Source: Caloramator quimbayensis
GTDB lineage: Bacteria > Bacillota > Clostridia > Clostridiales > Caloramatoraceae
NCBI RefSeq assembly: GCF_900167605.1
Contig: NZ_FUYH01000007.1
Location: 62,001 to 126,000 of the forward strand
DNA length: 64,000 nucleotides
Direction: 5' to 3'
The position numbers were made by a program, and so were the translations under genes. Position 1 is the first letter of the stretch, and every line of letters starts with the position of its first letter. Positions 1 through 8,557 of the stretch are shown here, one piece after another. A model generated the notes under the pieces. The model did not search any database. It had not been told where the DNA came from and was given only the letters and a program-made list of their open reading frames with translations.

Positions 1-261
1 TATATCTAACTGCTATGAAAAAAAGAGTTTACTATTAACTACAAATCTTGAATTTAGTAAATGGAACAGCATATTTTTTGATGAAAAGCTAACTAATGCA
101 ATAATAGATAGGATGGTTCATCATAGTCATTTACTTATATTCAATGGACCGAGTTATAGGTTACAGAACTCTTTAATAAAATACAATTAATAACATTTAT
201 GGTAATTCGGATGTTGCAATTATTTTTTTCAACTTTTTGTATTTAATTATTGCAAAACACA
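1..261 (+). mobile_element. Right end of an IS21-type insertion element
   Basis: Inferred from the IstB tail plus about 70 bases of AT-rich flank. TTGCAATTA near 214 and TAATTATTGCAA near 245 form an internal inverted pair, and an ACA-type end follows near 258-261. IS21 ends usually carry such short repeats with terminal TG/CA. The exact boundary and the left end cannot be seen. Confidence 0.4.
2..190 (+). CDS. istB: IS21-family transposition helper ATPase IstB, C-terminal fragment
   Basis: The reading frame is open from the window edge and ends with TAA at 188-190, so only the last 62 residues are visible. They carry the conserved IstB/DnaC-like tail: LTTNLEFSKWNSIFFDEKLT, then AIIDRMVHHSH and GPSYRL near the end. 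IstB is the AAA+ partner of the IstA transposase in IS21 elements; the rest of IstB and IstA must lie to the left. Whether the element is intact cannot be judged from here. Confidence 0.9.
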   Translation: MSNCYEKKSLLLTTNLEFSKWNSIFFDEKLTNAIIDRMVHHSHLLIFNGPSYRLQNSLIKYN

Positions 262-274
262 ATCTAAAACAGGT

Positions 275-315
275 GCATATTTTTTTGTAAAAAAATATGC
301 TGGGGCTACGCCCCA
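275..315 (-). terminator. Terminator behind the broken coiled-coil gene
   Basis: Read on the minus strand, a TGGGGC/GCCCCA hairpin (301-315, loop 307-309) overlaps the stop codon at 306-308. A T-rich stretch follows that belongs to a perfect 12-bp palindrome (275-286 with 289-300). A GC stem followed by T7 is typical of intrinsic termination. Confidence 0.75.
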
Positions 316-659
316 ACATTTATTATAGAACCTGAAATTCTCAGCTTAATTTTATATAGATCTTCCTCTGTTTGATGTTCTTTATGCTTTAAATAGGAGA
401 TATCTTCTATAATAGTATCTAATTTGCAATAGATTTCTGTATGCTTTGAAGCGTTTTTAGCTTCTATTTCATCTAATTTATTTTCTATCATTTCAAGTTT
501 ATTATTAATTTTACTTATATCGTTTTGCATTTGGGACTGTGCATATTTAAGGTTTGATATATCATTTTGCATCTAAGTATGAGAGTTTTTGATGCCATTT
601 ATATCTACATCGATTTTGTTAAGTTTTTTCAAAATAGTATTTAATATTTGATTATACAT
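306..659 (-). pseudogene. Coiled-coil protein gene interrupted by an in-frame stop
   Basis: An ATG at 657-659 has a good site (AGAGGT) and opens a 118-codon frame that stays in phase to the stop at 306-308. It is broken by TAG at 573-575, codon 29. The downstream piece can restart at ATG 570-572 but has no clear ribosome site. The product is a heptad-rich helix with MQNDIS repeats and IENKLDEIEAKN, like small clostridial coiled-coil proteins of unknown role. Translation of only the second part, or suppression of the stop, is possible; a disabled gene is simpler. Confidence 0.65.
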
Positions 660-697
660 TATAATACCTCTGTCAATTAATAATATATTGTTAAATT

Positions 698-967
698 TTA
701 CTTTTTTCTATAATCTAATATCAATGAAGTTATAAAGGAAGATAAAAATCCAGCAAAACATATTATAAATAAAAGCATATATGCGATATCTAAGAAACCT
801 TCTTTAGCTGTTCTTGACACATAAAAGCTGTATACTGAAAAAATAAAAAATAAAACAGGAAGAATATATTTGATATATTTGTTGCCTTTAAAAAGTTTAT
901 TTAGAAGAAGGGCTAAGGCTATTGAAATGATTATTACTCCTAAAATAATAAATACGAAATTTTTCAT
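698..967 (-). CDS. Small integral membrane protein, unknown function
   Basis: 89 residues from ATG 965-967. AGGAG lies 7 bases upstream, which favours this start over a GTG two codons earlier that abuts the ribosome site. Three hydrophobic segments are visible (about residues 3-23, 33-51 and 62-83) with a short basic loop (KLFKGNKYIKY) and a basic tail (DYRKK). There is no recognisable domain. It points away from the flagellar region and stands alone. Confidence 0.65.
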   Translation of the reverse strand: MKNFVFIILGVIIISIALALLLNKLFKGNKYIKYILPVLFFIFSVYSFYVSRTAKEGFLDIAYMLLFIICFAGFLSSFITSLILDYRKK

Positions 968-1206
968 TAGCACTCTCCTGTTCTTTAATTTAATATTAGT
1001 TTAAAGAAAATTATATATACTTTTTATATTTTTTTGAAGGTCTTTATTTAATTATACAATAAATAATGAAAGTAGAAAATCTATATTGATGTAATAATTG
1101 TTAAATCTTATTTACTATACTGGTAAATTATATATAAGTATGATATTATATGAAAAAGGAATAATAAATTCAATATTCAGTTAATTACTACTTTTGGGGT
1201 GATGAT

Positions 1207-1428
1207 ATGATACAAACCGTTTCCCCTGTCGAATTTAACAGCAACATAAGGCGTCTTGGAAATGCTTCACAGGATTATTTAAACCTTACTATGATAATAG
1301 AAGTTCAAAAATCCTTGGAAAAGTCAATTGAGGAATTTATAATGACCTATGATCCTAAAAAATTTTATAGAGGAATAAAAAACATTTCAACTAAAAATAT
1401 AGGTCTTAATATCAACTATTATGCTTGA
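1207..1428 (+). CDS. Small orphan protein, unknown function
   Basis: 73 residues starting at ATG behind GGGGTGATGAT. There is no signal peptide or membrane segment. The centre looks helical (IIEVQKSLEKSIEEFIMTYDP) and the ends are polar. No family is recognised. The stop codon lies inside a strong terminator, so it is a single-gene unit. A good ribosome site plus a dedicated terminator support real expression. Confidence 0.6.
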   Translation: MIQTVSPVEFNSNIRRLGNASQDYLNLTMIIEVQKSLEKSIEEFIMTYDPKKFYRGIKNISTKNIGLNINYYA

Positions 1429-1446
1429 TATTAAGACCTTTTTTTA
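1401..1446. terminator. Strong terminator, convergent genes
   Basis: A perfect 15-bp stem (1401-1415 with 1425-1439) and a 9-base loop are followed by T6 on the plus strand. It overlaps the stop codon of the plus-strand gene at 1426-1428 and abuts the stop of the convergent minus-strand gene at 1444. Confidence 0.9.
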
Positions 1447-2070
1447 ATTTATACCGAAGGATTTATCCTTATAGTTTTCTTTAACTGATATTATTCCTCT
1501 TCCAATGTATGTTCCGTCCTCGGCGTAGAAATAAACGTTTGTAGTGTCTTTAGTTATTATCACATTTATTGTTTCCCCAATTTTATAGTAGCTTGGGCTA
1601 TCATCTATTTTATATTTTACTGCTTTAGTTGAAGTTTGCTTTATAGTTAGAGTTTTTAATGCAGATAAGGCTCCTATCTCAACATCATAAATCCCTGTAT
1701 ATTGATTTATAGTGTTAAACATTAGAATATAGGGATTTTTTATGTATTTTCCAGACTTTGATTTAAGATTGGAGCTTACATAAAGAAAATACTTTTTATT
1801 AAAAGAATATCCTCCTGATGGGGGATTTACTAATATAGTCTTTTCAGTATTTCCGTATTTTATTTCTACGTTTACTTTATTTCCGTATTCATCGGTAACT
1901 TTTATAGAACCTTCTGGGCTATTTTTCAAATCCACCTTTGTATTAAAATTTAAGCTCCAAACTTTATTTAAAGGAACATTGCTTATAGATTTATTGTAAC
2001 TTATATCAGCAAAGGTTATTTGAAAAAAGGGAAGTAAGAACAATATAATAAAAAGAGAAAATTTTTTCAT
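1444..2070 (-). CDS. Secreted Ig-like (Big_5-type) domain protein
   Basis: 208 residues from ATG 2068-2070, 6 bases after GAGGTG; a GTG three codons upstream overlaps the ribosome site. The first 21 residues are a signal peptide (basic MKKF, hydrophobic stretch, then FA/D). Residues ~25-125 resemble the SbsA/Big_5 Ig-like fold (VPLNKVWSLNFNTKVD, later LYVSSNLKSKSGKYIKNPYI). A second beta-rich part follows, ending near YAEDGTYIGRG. A surface or wall-associated role is inferred. It shares its domain type with the gene at 5934. Confidence 0.75.
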   Translation of the reverse strand: MKKFSLFIILFLLPFFQITFADISYNKSISNVPLNKVWSLNFNTKVDLKNSPEGSIKVTDEYGNKVNVEIKYGNTEKTILVNPPSGGYSFNKKYFLYVSSNLKSKSGKYIKNPYILMFNTINQYTGIYDVEIGALSALKTLTIKQTSTKAVKYKIDDSPSYYKIGETINVIITKDTTNVYFYAEDGTYIGRGIISVKENYKDKSFGIN

Positions 2071-2160
2071 ATTATGCACCTCAACTCAATATTAACATAA
2101 TTTATGGAACTTATCAATTTATAATTAAGTCTTAAAATTGAAGAGCTTTTTAAATCAATA

Positions 2161-2187
2161 TAAATTTATTTTTAAAATAGGCGATAA
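2161..2187 (+). promoter_or_regulatory. Possible sigma-28 (SigD) promoter of the DUF5050 gene
   Basis: TAAA at 2161-2164, 15 bases, then GGCGATAA at 2180-2187. The spacing matches the TAAA-N15-GCCGATAT consensus and 6 of 8 positions of the -10 agree. The predicted start (about 2193) would fall at the edge of the ribosome site at 2192-2200, which weakens the case. Confidence 0.35.
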
Positions 2188-2209
2188 TTATAAGGAGGAG
2201 GAGATGTGA

Positions 2210-5200
2210 ATGAAACGCAGACTATCAATTTTTCTAATTCTAATCTTAATTATTCAGGCAGTATTTATAAGCCCTAAAGGCGTAAAAGCTGACACTGCAG
2301 TTACGAAACTGCCGACTAACTCGGTAGTTATAGGGGATAAAATTTATTCATCTGCCTATATGAATACTTACTTAAACGAAGTTAATCAGCAGATACAAAA
2401 ATATCCTAATTCTATGTACTTTATCGACACAAGCGGAAATATTAAAAACATGATAACGGGAGATACTGCATCAGAGGATCAGCTTGTTAATTTAACAAGC
2501 AGGTTATTAACTTATTACTGCCTCACCAGTGAATCAGATTCAAGCAAAGGGTGGACATATGGAGCAATATTTATTGCAGATTCAAATGGTAATTATCAGC
2601 CGGTTCTTCAAAATACATACCCTAAATATGGATATGCAATAGCGAATGTAAATGCTTCAGATTCTACAAATGCGAGTTATAAGCTGCTTACAATAAGTAT
2701 TAATAATATAAATGGAGTTACAGATGCTTATTATTATATAATCGATGACAAGCCTATAAATAACGACAACAGCTATGTTAAAAGAAGAATATATGAAACA
2801 GCGGTTATAATTACTCCTAAAACTACAAAAACATTGTATGTTAATATATATTCTTCATCAGACAGCAGCACTTCGCTTATTGGCAGCGGAAGCATTCCAA
2901 TATCTAATAGCAGCGATATAGCAAATGGCACCTATAGCATACCTTTTCTTTTAAAGCTTGAAAATACAGGAATAGGAAGTATTGCTGATAGAATAACAGG
3001 GAATATAAGCAATAACGGAATAGCATCCTATGAGGATGGATTTATATATTACAGCAACTATTCCGATAAGGGAAAAATATATAAAAAGAGCGTTGATGGA
3101 TTGGATGATTATCCAATTAGTGAAGATAATGCAAAATTTATAAACGTACAAAATGGGTGGGTATATTACAGCAACTACTCCGATGGAGGAAAAATTTACA
3201 GAGTAAAAACAGACGGCACATCGAGGCAGAAATTAAATAATGCAATGTCTTCCTATATAAATGTTGTTGGAGATTATGTTTATTATGTAAACAACAGCGA
3301 TAAAGGCAGGATATACAAATTGAATTATCTTGTTAATTCTGGAGGATTATTTCTAACAAATGGACAGCCACTTACAAACGAAAGAGTAACCTATTTAGTT
3401 GTTGATGTTCTTAGAAATTTGATTTATTTTAGTAATTATACTGATAAAAGTAAACTTTATTCTATTACAACCGATGGGCTTTACAAAAAGGCTTTATCAA
3501 CAGTTGGAGTAAGATTTTTATCTGTACTTTCCGATGGAACATTATACTGCTCTGGGGTTGATGGAAAGCTCTATAAATACAATCCTTACGGAAGCATTAA
3601 ATTTTTCCCGATAAATATTACTACAAACGTTGAAAGCAAAACAAAAAACTCAACAGTAACAAAACCTTATACAGAGAAATTTACAGTTTTAAATGTTATA
3701 ACATCAAATGATATTTACTATAGAAGCAACGTTGATGGAGGTAAAATTTATAAAGCTAATTCATCGGGAAACGGAACTAAGATAATAGATGATTCTGCAG
3801 ATGCAATAAATGTTGTAGGAAATACAATATATTATACAAAATCTGGAAAACTCTATAAATATAATCTTTCAAACTCTGATAAAAAAGCAGAATCTGTAGC
3901 TAAAATTAAATATTTCCAAAAGATATCATCAATAAATCCAATAGACCCTGTCGATGTAAGCGATGTTAATAGTATAAACTTCCCTGAAATGGTATCTGCA
4001 ATAATGAGCGATGGCTCGTTACAGGATCTTGTTGTAAACTGGGATGTCTCAAAGCCTTCAGCTAAAAATGGTACTTATACCTATAAGGGTAAGGTTGTAG
4101 GATATGGTAATGCAGTAACATTTCAAGCAAGAATAAACAGCGACAAGATAAATCCTAATAATGTTAATATAACAAACAATGAAGGAAACAATGCAGATAC
4201 TATTGAAATAGCAGGGCTTATTAAAGGAGATGTAGTAAATATTTATGATCCTAATGACACAACAAAACCTATAAAGAAAGCAACTGTTGGAAATGATGGA
4301 AAGGTTACAATATCAAAGCTATCCTTAAATCAGGGCGGAGGAACCTTAGGAGTTACTGTTACAAGAAAAGGAAAAGCTGAAAGCCAGATGGTATTTGTAA
4401 CATATCTTGCAGAAGTGCCGACTATAACATCTATTGCTTATGATGAATCAAATAAAGCATATACTGTAACCTATAAAGGAACATCGAGCAAAGTTGATTA
4501 TTACATTAATAGCGCTAAAATTTCAACCGTAGATGCAGGTATAACGCCAACTTCAGGAGTATTTTCATTTAATATTCCATTAAGCAGCATAACGGATGTA
4601 AGTAAAAACAATACTGTTGAAATATCTTATAATAATACTACAAATAAGTCGAGATCCTATACTTTACTATCTCAGAATGCACCAAATGTAACCTATGATG
4701 TTATAAGCGGAACCTTCAGCGGTCTTGATTCATCTATTGAAGTGGCAATCGATGGAACAAACTATATTCCATATTCTGATTTGATTTCTAATAACTTAGC
4801 AGGTAAGAATTATATAATGGCACGCTATAAAGCAAATCAGAATAAGCTTCCTGGAAATCCATCCTATGTTCTTTTAGTCGGTGCGCCAACTGTTAAAATT
4901 GCTTCAGTTGATGGAGGTATTGAAAATATTGCATTTGACACAAATAATCCATTGACTTATACATCCGATGGAAATGTTATAGAAGCAAAAACAACTGTAA
5001 AAGAAGCAAAGGCTTACTTTGAAAACATACCGGCTACAGGATCTGGAATCGAATTTACAGCTCAGTATACAAAGGATGGAAAAACTTATAAGAATATAAA
5101 CAGCGGGGAAAGCATTAGTGAATCTGGTGTATATACTTTAAAATTAATCTTAAAAGTAAATGGGAATATTGCATCGAGCAATGCAAGGGATATAAGATTT

Positions 5201-5908
5201 AAGGTATTTAATTCAGCAATACAAAAACCAGAAATTTATATTGCAGGGGTTACGGGTAAAGAAGAAACTGCATCTGACAACAATAAATTAATTACTGCTT
5301 ATGATCCAAGACCTACATTAACAAATTATACAGACTTAAGTCTTAATATAGGTGCAACGATTGAAAGATCAACCGATGGAACAATAAATAATTTTGGTGC
5401 TCCTTTGCAGTACTCAATGGTTGGAGGTACAGGTGCTCCTATAGATAAAGAAGGGTTATACAGAATAAAAGTTAAATATTATAAAACTTCAACATCTCCG
5501 CAGATAGAATCCGATGAGACTGTAATATATGTAAAGGTGGATAAGAAGAAACTTCCTGATATAACTTTAAAAGATAATAATAACAACTCTGTGGATGATA
5601 GTTTAGGAGCACTCCTTTATTCCAGCTCAACGGGGCTTATAATAGACAGAATTGATTCATCAGAGCCTAACAATATAGCTTGGGTAAAGGATGATACTAA
5701 AAAGGTAGATAATAAACGATATACTCTTCTTATTAAGTATCACAAAATAGGAGATACCGAATGGAAGGTATACGATCCAGATAATAAGCTTCCGATAAAC
5801 CAAGCAGGAAATTATGAATTAAAGCTTGTTGTAAAGGACTGGGAGAGCGGATTTACATCGGATATGGACAGCAGCTATAAAAATATAATCAACTTCTCAA
5901 TACAATAA
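2210..5908 (+). CDS. Large secreted DUF5050/Ig-like repeat protein
   Basis: 1232 residues from ATG behind AAGGAGGAG. A signal peptide covers about residues 1-27 and ends KGVKA/D. Residues ~270-470 and again ~500-570 hold repeats of the form YYSNYSDKGKIYK, typical of DUF5050 propeller-like blades. About 615-690 fits a Big_4-type Ig domain (VVNWDVSKPSAKNGTYTYKG). The remainder is a chain of beta-rich, Asn/Ser/Thr-rich Ig-like modules. There is no SLH domain, LPxTG motif or C-terminal membrane anchor, so it is probably secreted or loosely attached to the wall. A terminator follows immediately. Function unknown. Confidence 0.8.
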   Translation: MKRRLSIFLILILIIQAVFISPKGVKADTAVTKLPTNSVVIGDKIYSSAYMNTYLNEVNQQIQKYPNSMYFIDTSGNIKNMITGDTASEDQLVNLTSRLLTYYCLTSESDSSKGWTYGAIFIADSNGNYQPVLQNTYPKYGYAIANVNASDSTNASYKLLTISINNINGVTDAYYYIIDDKPINNDNSYVKRRIYETAVIITPKTTKTLYVNIYSSSDSSTSLIGSGSIPISNSSDIANGTYSIPFLLKLENTGIGSIADRITGNISNNGIASYEDGFIYYSNYSDKGKIYKKSVDGLDDYPISEDNAKFINVQNGWVYYSNYSDGGKIYRVKTDGTSRQKLNNAMSSYINVVGDYVYYVNNSDKGRIYKLNYLVNSGGLFLTNGQPLTNERVTYLVVDVLRNLIYFSNYTDKSKLYSITTDGLYKKALSTVGVRFLSVLSDGTLYCSGVDGKLYKYNPYGSIKFFPINITTNVESKTKNSTVTKPYTEKFTVLNVITSNDIYYRSNVDGGKIYKANSSGNGTKIIDDSADAINVVGNTIYYTKSGKLYKYNLSNSDKKAESVAKIKYFQKISSINPIDPVDVSDVNSINFPEMVSAIMSDGSLQDLVVNWDVSKPSAKNGTYTYKGKVVGYGNAVTFQARINSDKINPNNVNITNNEGNNADTIEIAGLIKGDVVNIYDPNDTTKPIKKATVGNDGKVTISKLSLNQGGGTLGVTVTRKGKAESQMVFVTYLAEVPTITSIAYDESNKAYTVTYKGTSSKVDYYINSAKISTVDAGITPTSGVFSFNIPLSSITDVSKNNTVEISYNNTTNKSRSYTLLSQNAPNVTYDVISGTFSGLDSSIEVAIDGTNYIPYSDLISNNLAGKNYIMARYKANQNKLPGNPSYVLLVGAPTVKIASVDGGIENIAFDTNNPLTYTSDGNVIEAKTTVKEAKAYFENIPATGSGIEFTAQYTKDGKTYKNINSGESISESGVYTLKLILKVNGNIASSNARDIRFKVFNSAIQKPEIYIAGVTGKEETASDNNKLITAYDPRPTLTNYTDLSLNIGATIERSTDGTINNFGAPLQYSMVGGTGAPIDKEGLYRIKVKYYKTSTSPQIESDETVIYVKVDKKKLPDITLKDNNNNSVDDSLGALLYSSSTGLIIDRIDSSEPNNIAWVKDDTKKVDNKRYTLLIKYHKIGDTEWKVYDPDNKLPINQAGNYELKLVVKDWESGFTSDMDSSYKNIINFSIQ

Positions 5909-5912
5909 ATTA

Positions 5913-5937
5913 AAGGTGGGCATTTTGCCCACCTTAT
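5913..5937. terminator. Bidirectional terminator
   Basis: AAGGTGGGC (5913-5921) pairs with GCCCACCTT (5927-5935) around a 5-base loop. It sits between two convergent genes whose ends are 25 bases apart. The T-run is short on both sides. Confidence 0.7.
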
Positions 5938-7262
5938 TCTATGTCTATTAAATTAAAATCTTCAAAGTACTCATTAAAATTTTCTACCCCAAGGATTGAA
6001 TTTATAGCTTCCATCTGAGAAATATGTATATCCTTATAGAAGCTGTCGAGGGAGTTTGAATAAATTGGTATTAAATCCTTAAGGGTGTATAGTGAGTCTT
6101 CAAACTTTTCCTTTGCTCTTAAATCGTACTTTGATATATCATAAAGGCTTAGTATAACAAAGCAGTGGCTGCTAAGTGTAAGCTTTGTATTCGAAGGGAA
6201 TATGTCATATAATGCATGGTTGTTATAATATCTTAAAAGTCCCCCTTCGCTGCTGCTCTTTAAAAGAGGCTCTAAAGCTTTTTTAGCTGCATCTAAATAT
6301 TTAACATCCTTAGTTTCCTCGTATATTCTAACAAGAAGAGATATTCCAAGGCCCTGCGTTAAGGATGATGAAAAGGGGGATTTTAAATTTATGTTGTCGT
6401 ATTTATAATCAAAATAGTTAATCCATTTTCCGCTGCTGTCTATTTTATTTGTTAGATAATCAGCTGCTTTAATTGCGTTATTTAGCTTTTCCTTATCGCT
6501 GTATTTTATATAATAGCTGTAGTTTTGAAGACCATACTCTGATATTAAAAGAGGATTGTATTTATATCCGTTATAATCAGCTAAGGGCAGCTTGTTTTCA
6601 TCAAATTTTAAACTTGTAATTGAAGATATATCTTTTATTGAGCTGAAAAATAAATATTCCTTATCCTTTGTGTAGTCATATTTTCTTATTATGTTTTTGC
6701 CGTCATATAGTATATATGTAAAGGGGTTTTGAGGTTTTGAATTTTTATCTTCATTTATTACTACATTATTGTTATTTGATTTTTGCTTCTCGGTTCTAAA
6801 ATTAATACTAAAGCTTGAATTTTGATTGTTTGAATAATCTTTAACCGAACCTTTTCCTACATATAATGTATAAAGAGTATCGTATTTTAAAGGGATTGAT
6901 GGGCGGATAATAATTTGTCTTGCGCTTATTGAAGTTTTTATACTTATATTTTTTCCATTTTCCTTCATATATATATTTTTTAAATTGCTTTGTTTTATGT
7001 TTTCGCTGAAATTTAAATAAATAATTGAATTTATACTAATATTGGAAGAAGCATTTTTAGGACTTGAACTTATAAGCTTAGGAGGAGTTTTATCCCTCGA
7101 TTTTGAATTAGTTTTTGTTTTGCTGTTTTTTAGTAAATCTTTTATGGACATAGTTTTTATTTTATCTGGATAGGCGTATTTTATAGTATAGTTCCTTGAT
7201 GCAAAAACATAAAAGTTTGTAAATAAAATAATTATTAATGCTATTGCTGAAATTCTTTTCAT
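5934..7262 (-). CDS. Secreted Ig-like protein with D-glucuronyl C5-epimerase-type C-terminal domain
   Basis: 442 residues from ATG 7260-7262. GGAGG ends 8-9 bases upstream, whereas an earlier ATG overlaps it. A signal peptide covers about residues 1-21 (to VFAS). A Big_5-type Ig-like domain follows at ~58-155 (TPPKLISSSPKNASSNIS ... LYTLYVGKGSVKD). Residues ~175-430 match the C5-epimerase C-terminal fold: YNPLLISEYGLQNY, then SSLTQGLGISLLVRIYEET, GGLLRYY and SSHCFVILSLYD. Enzymes of this family invert C5 of glucuronate in polysaccharides. The substrate is unknown and activity is not proven, since catalytic residues were not checked. It may alternatively be a non-enzymatic (alpha/alpha) toroid. 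Confidence 0.75.
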   Translation of the reverse strand: MKRISAIALIIILFTNFYVFASRNYTIKYAYPDKIKTMSIKDLLKNSKTKTNSKSRDKTPPKLISSSPKNASSNISINSIIYLNFSENIKQSNLKNIYMKENGKNISIKTSISARQIIIRPSIPLKYDTLYTLYVGKGSVKDYSNNQNSSFSINFRTEKQKSNNNNVVINEDKNSKPQNPFTYILYDGKNIIRKYDYTKDKEYLFFSSIKDISSITSLKFDENKLPLADYNGYKYNPLLISEYGLQNYSYYIKYSDKEKLNNAIKAADYLTNKIDSSGKWINYFDYKYDNINLKSPFSSSLTQGLGISLLVRIYEETKDVKYLDAAKKALEPLLKSSSEGGLLRYYNNHALYDIFPSNTKLTLSSHCFVILSLYDISKYDLRAKEKFEDSLYTLKDLIPIYSNSLDSFYKDIHISQMEAINSILGVENFNEYFEDFNLIDIE

Positions 7263-7328
7263 AGTTATCATCCTCCATAGTGATATTATAACATATGAAA
7301 ATAAAATATATAAATTTTAATTCATATC

Positions 7329-7355
7329 TAAAGAGAAAAAAAGATAAACCGATAT
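7329..7355 (+). promoter_or_regulatory. Sigma-28 (SigD/FliA) promoter of flaG-fliS
   Basis: TAAA at 7329-7332, exactly 15 bases, then ACCGATAT at 7348-7355. This matches the Gram-positive SigD consensus TAAA-N15-GCCGATAT at all but one position. The gene starts 30 bases downstream. It makes flaG-fliS a late flagellar unit, driven by the sigma factor encoded at 27964. Confidence 0.85.
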
Positions 7356-7384
7356 TTATAATAGAAAAATAGAGGGGTGATATT

Positions 7385-7738
7385 ATGGATTTAGGAAAAG
7401 TTGTATCAAATATAAATAAAGCATCCTTTGAAGCAGTTCAAAACACTAAAAAAGATGGTGTTCAGGATAGTAGCCCAAATAAAGCTATTGAGATACAATC
7501 CCAAAGAAAAGTTGACAGTAAGGAACTTGAAAAAGCAGTAGACAGGGCTAATAAAGTTCTTTTTAAGAACAATACTCATCTTCAATTTAGAATACACGAT
7601 GCTACAAAAGAGGTTATGGTAAAAATTATTAACGATGAAACAGGAGAGGTTTTAAAGGAGATTCCTCCAGAAAAGATGCTTGATATGGTTGCAAAACTGT
7701 GGGAGATTGCTGGAATTATAGTTGATGAAAAGAGGTAA
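7385..7738 (+). CDS. flaG: Flagellar protein FlaG
   Basis: 117 residues. The N-terminal half is variable and polar. Residues ~55-115 are the FlaG domain: NTHLQFRIHDATKEVMVKII, then DETGEVLKEIPPEKMLDMV. FlaG proteins are small filament-associated factors that affect filament length. It is first in a unit with fliS, under a sigma-28 promoter. The hag flagellin and fliD genes that often accompany it are not in this window. Ribosome site GAGGGGTGAT. Confidence 0.88.
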   Translation: MDLGKVVSNINKASFEAVQNTKKDGVQDSSPNKAIEIQSQRKVDSKELEKAVDRANKVLFKNNTHLQFRIHDATKEVMVKIINDETGEVLKEIPPEKMLDMVAKLWEIAGIIVDEKR

Positions 7739-7742
7739 TGTT

Positions 7743-8099
7743 ATGCCCGTTAATCCGATTACCCTTGACAAAATTGAGCCTGTTGTTATAAGGCAGATGG
7801 AATACAAGGTTGTAGATAGAATTGTCCATGAAATTAAAGGTGCTGAAATACAAAGGGAAAATAAAAAGAGGGAAGAAAAATTTAATAAAGAAAGACAGAA
7901 AAAAGCATCAGAAAAATTCACCTTCTTTTTAAATAAGTTTAATCTTAAATTTGAATACTCTATTGAAGAGGACAGCATAAAGTTTAAAATAAAAGATGAT
8001 AAAAATAATATAATATTTGAGAGTATAACCGATGACATTGAGGATTTGCTTGAAAGGGTTAAAAAGAAAACAGGAAGCATTATTGATGTTAAAGGTTAA
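7743..8099 (+). CDS. Small charged flagellar-locus protein between flaG and fliS
   Basis: 118 residues from ATG 7743 behind AAGAGGTAA, starting 4 bases after the flaG stop. Residues ~35-65 are very basic and helical (ENKKREEKFNKERQKKASEK). The last ~50 residues (FNLKFEYSIEEDSIKFKIKD, then DLLERVKKKTGSIIDVKG) resemble the beta-strand/helix pattern of FlaG domains. It may be a diverged FlaG paralogue. It is translationally linked to flaG and fliS, so a role in filament assembly is likely but not shown. Confidence 0.6.
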   Translation: MPVNPITLDKIEPVVIRQMEYKVVDRIVHEIKGAEIQRENKKREEKFNKERQKKASEKFTFFLNKFNLKFEYSIEEDSIKFKIKDDKNNIIFESITDDIEDLLERVKKKTGSIIDVKG

Positions 8100-8115
8100 A
8101 ATACGGAGGGATAAT

Positions 8116-8499
8116 ATGATTAATGGTTCTAATGCATTAAATGCATATCAGCAAAGCAGCGTAAATACCGCATCAAAAGAAAAGCTGCTACTTATGCTTT
8201 ATGATGGACTTGTAAAATTCATAAAACAGGGAATAAATGGAATTGAGGAAAAGGATATAAACAAAACTAATACAAACTTTATAAAAGCTCAAAACATTAT
8301 TCTTGAATTCATGTCAACCCTTAACATGGAAGCTGGAGGAGAGATTTCAAAATCTCTAATGGCGCTTTATGATTATATGCACAGGCGCCTAATAGAAGCA
8401 AATATAAAAAAGGATATAGATATTGCAAAGGAAGTTTTAGGCTTTGCAGAGGAGCTTAAAGAAACCTTTGAAGAAGCCTATAAAATGTTAAAAAAGTAG
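8116..8499 (+). CDS. fliS: Flagellin export chaperone FliS
   Basis: 127 residues, standard FliS length. The start at ATG 8116 sits behind CGGAGGGAT. Diagnostic features are the N-terminal NALNAYQQSSVNTASKEKLL, LYDGLVKFIKQG, and a four-helix bundle ending EETFEEAYKMLKK-like. FliS binds the disordered C-terminus of flagellin in the cytoplasm and keeps it export-competent. It is the last gene of the flaG unit and is followed by a strong terminator. Confidence 0.95.
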   Translation: MINGSNALNAYQQSSVNTASKEKLLLMLYDGLVKFIKQGINGIEEKDINKTNTNFIKAQNIILEFMSTLNMEAGGEISKSLMALYDYMHRRLIEANIKKDIDIAKEVLGFAEELKETFEEAYKMLKK

Positions 8500-8518
8500 A
8501 TGTTAAATATATTTAAAA

Positions 8519-8557
8519 AATAACCCAAAATGTTAAGAAATTGGGTTATTTTTTTTC
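8519..8557 (+). terminator. Terminator after fliS
   Basis: AATAACCCAA (8519-8528) pairs with TTGGGTTATT (8541-8550), followed by a run of T to 8556. It separates the flaG-fliS unit from the long flgB operon. Confidence 0.9.

Noticed and set aside
7652-8080. Minus-strand frame of 142 codons opposite the flaG-fliS spacer gene
   Set aside because: Ser/Leu/Phe-rich antisense shadow of a Lys/Glu-rich gene that has a proper start and operon context.
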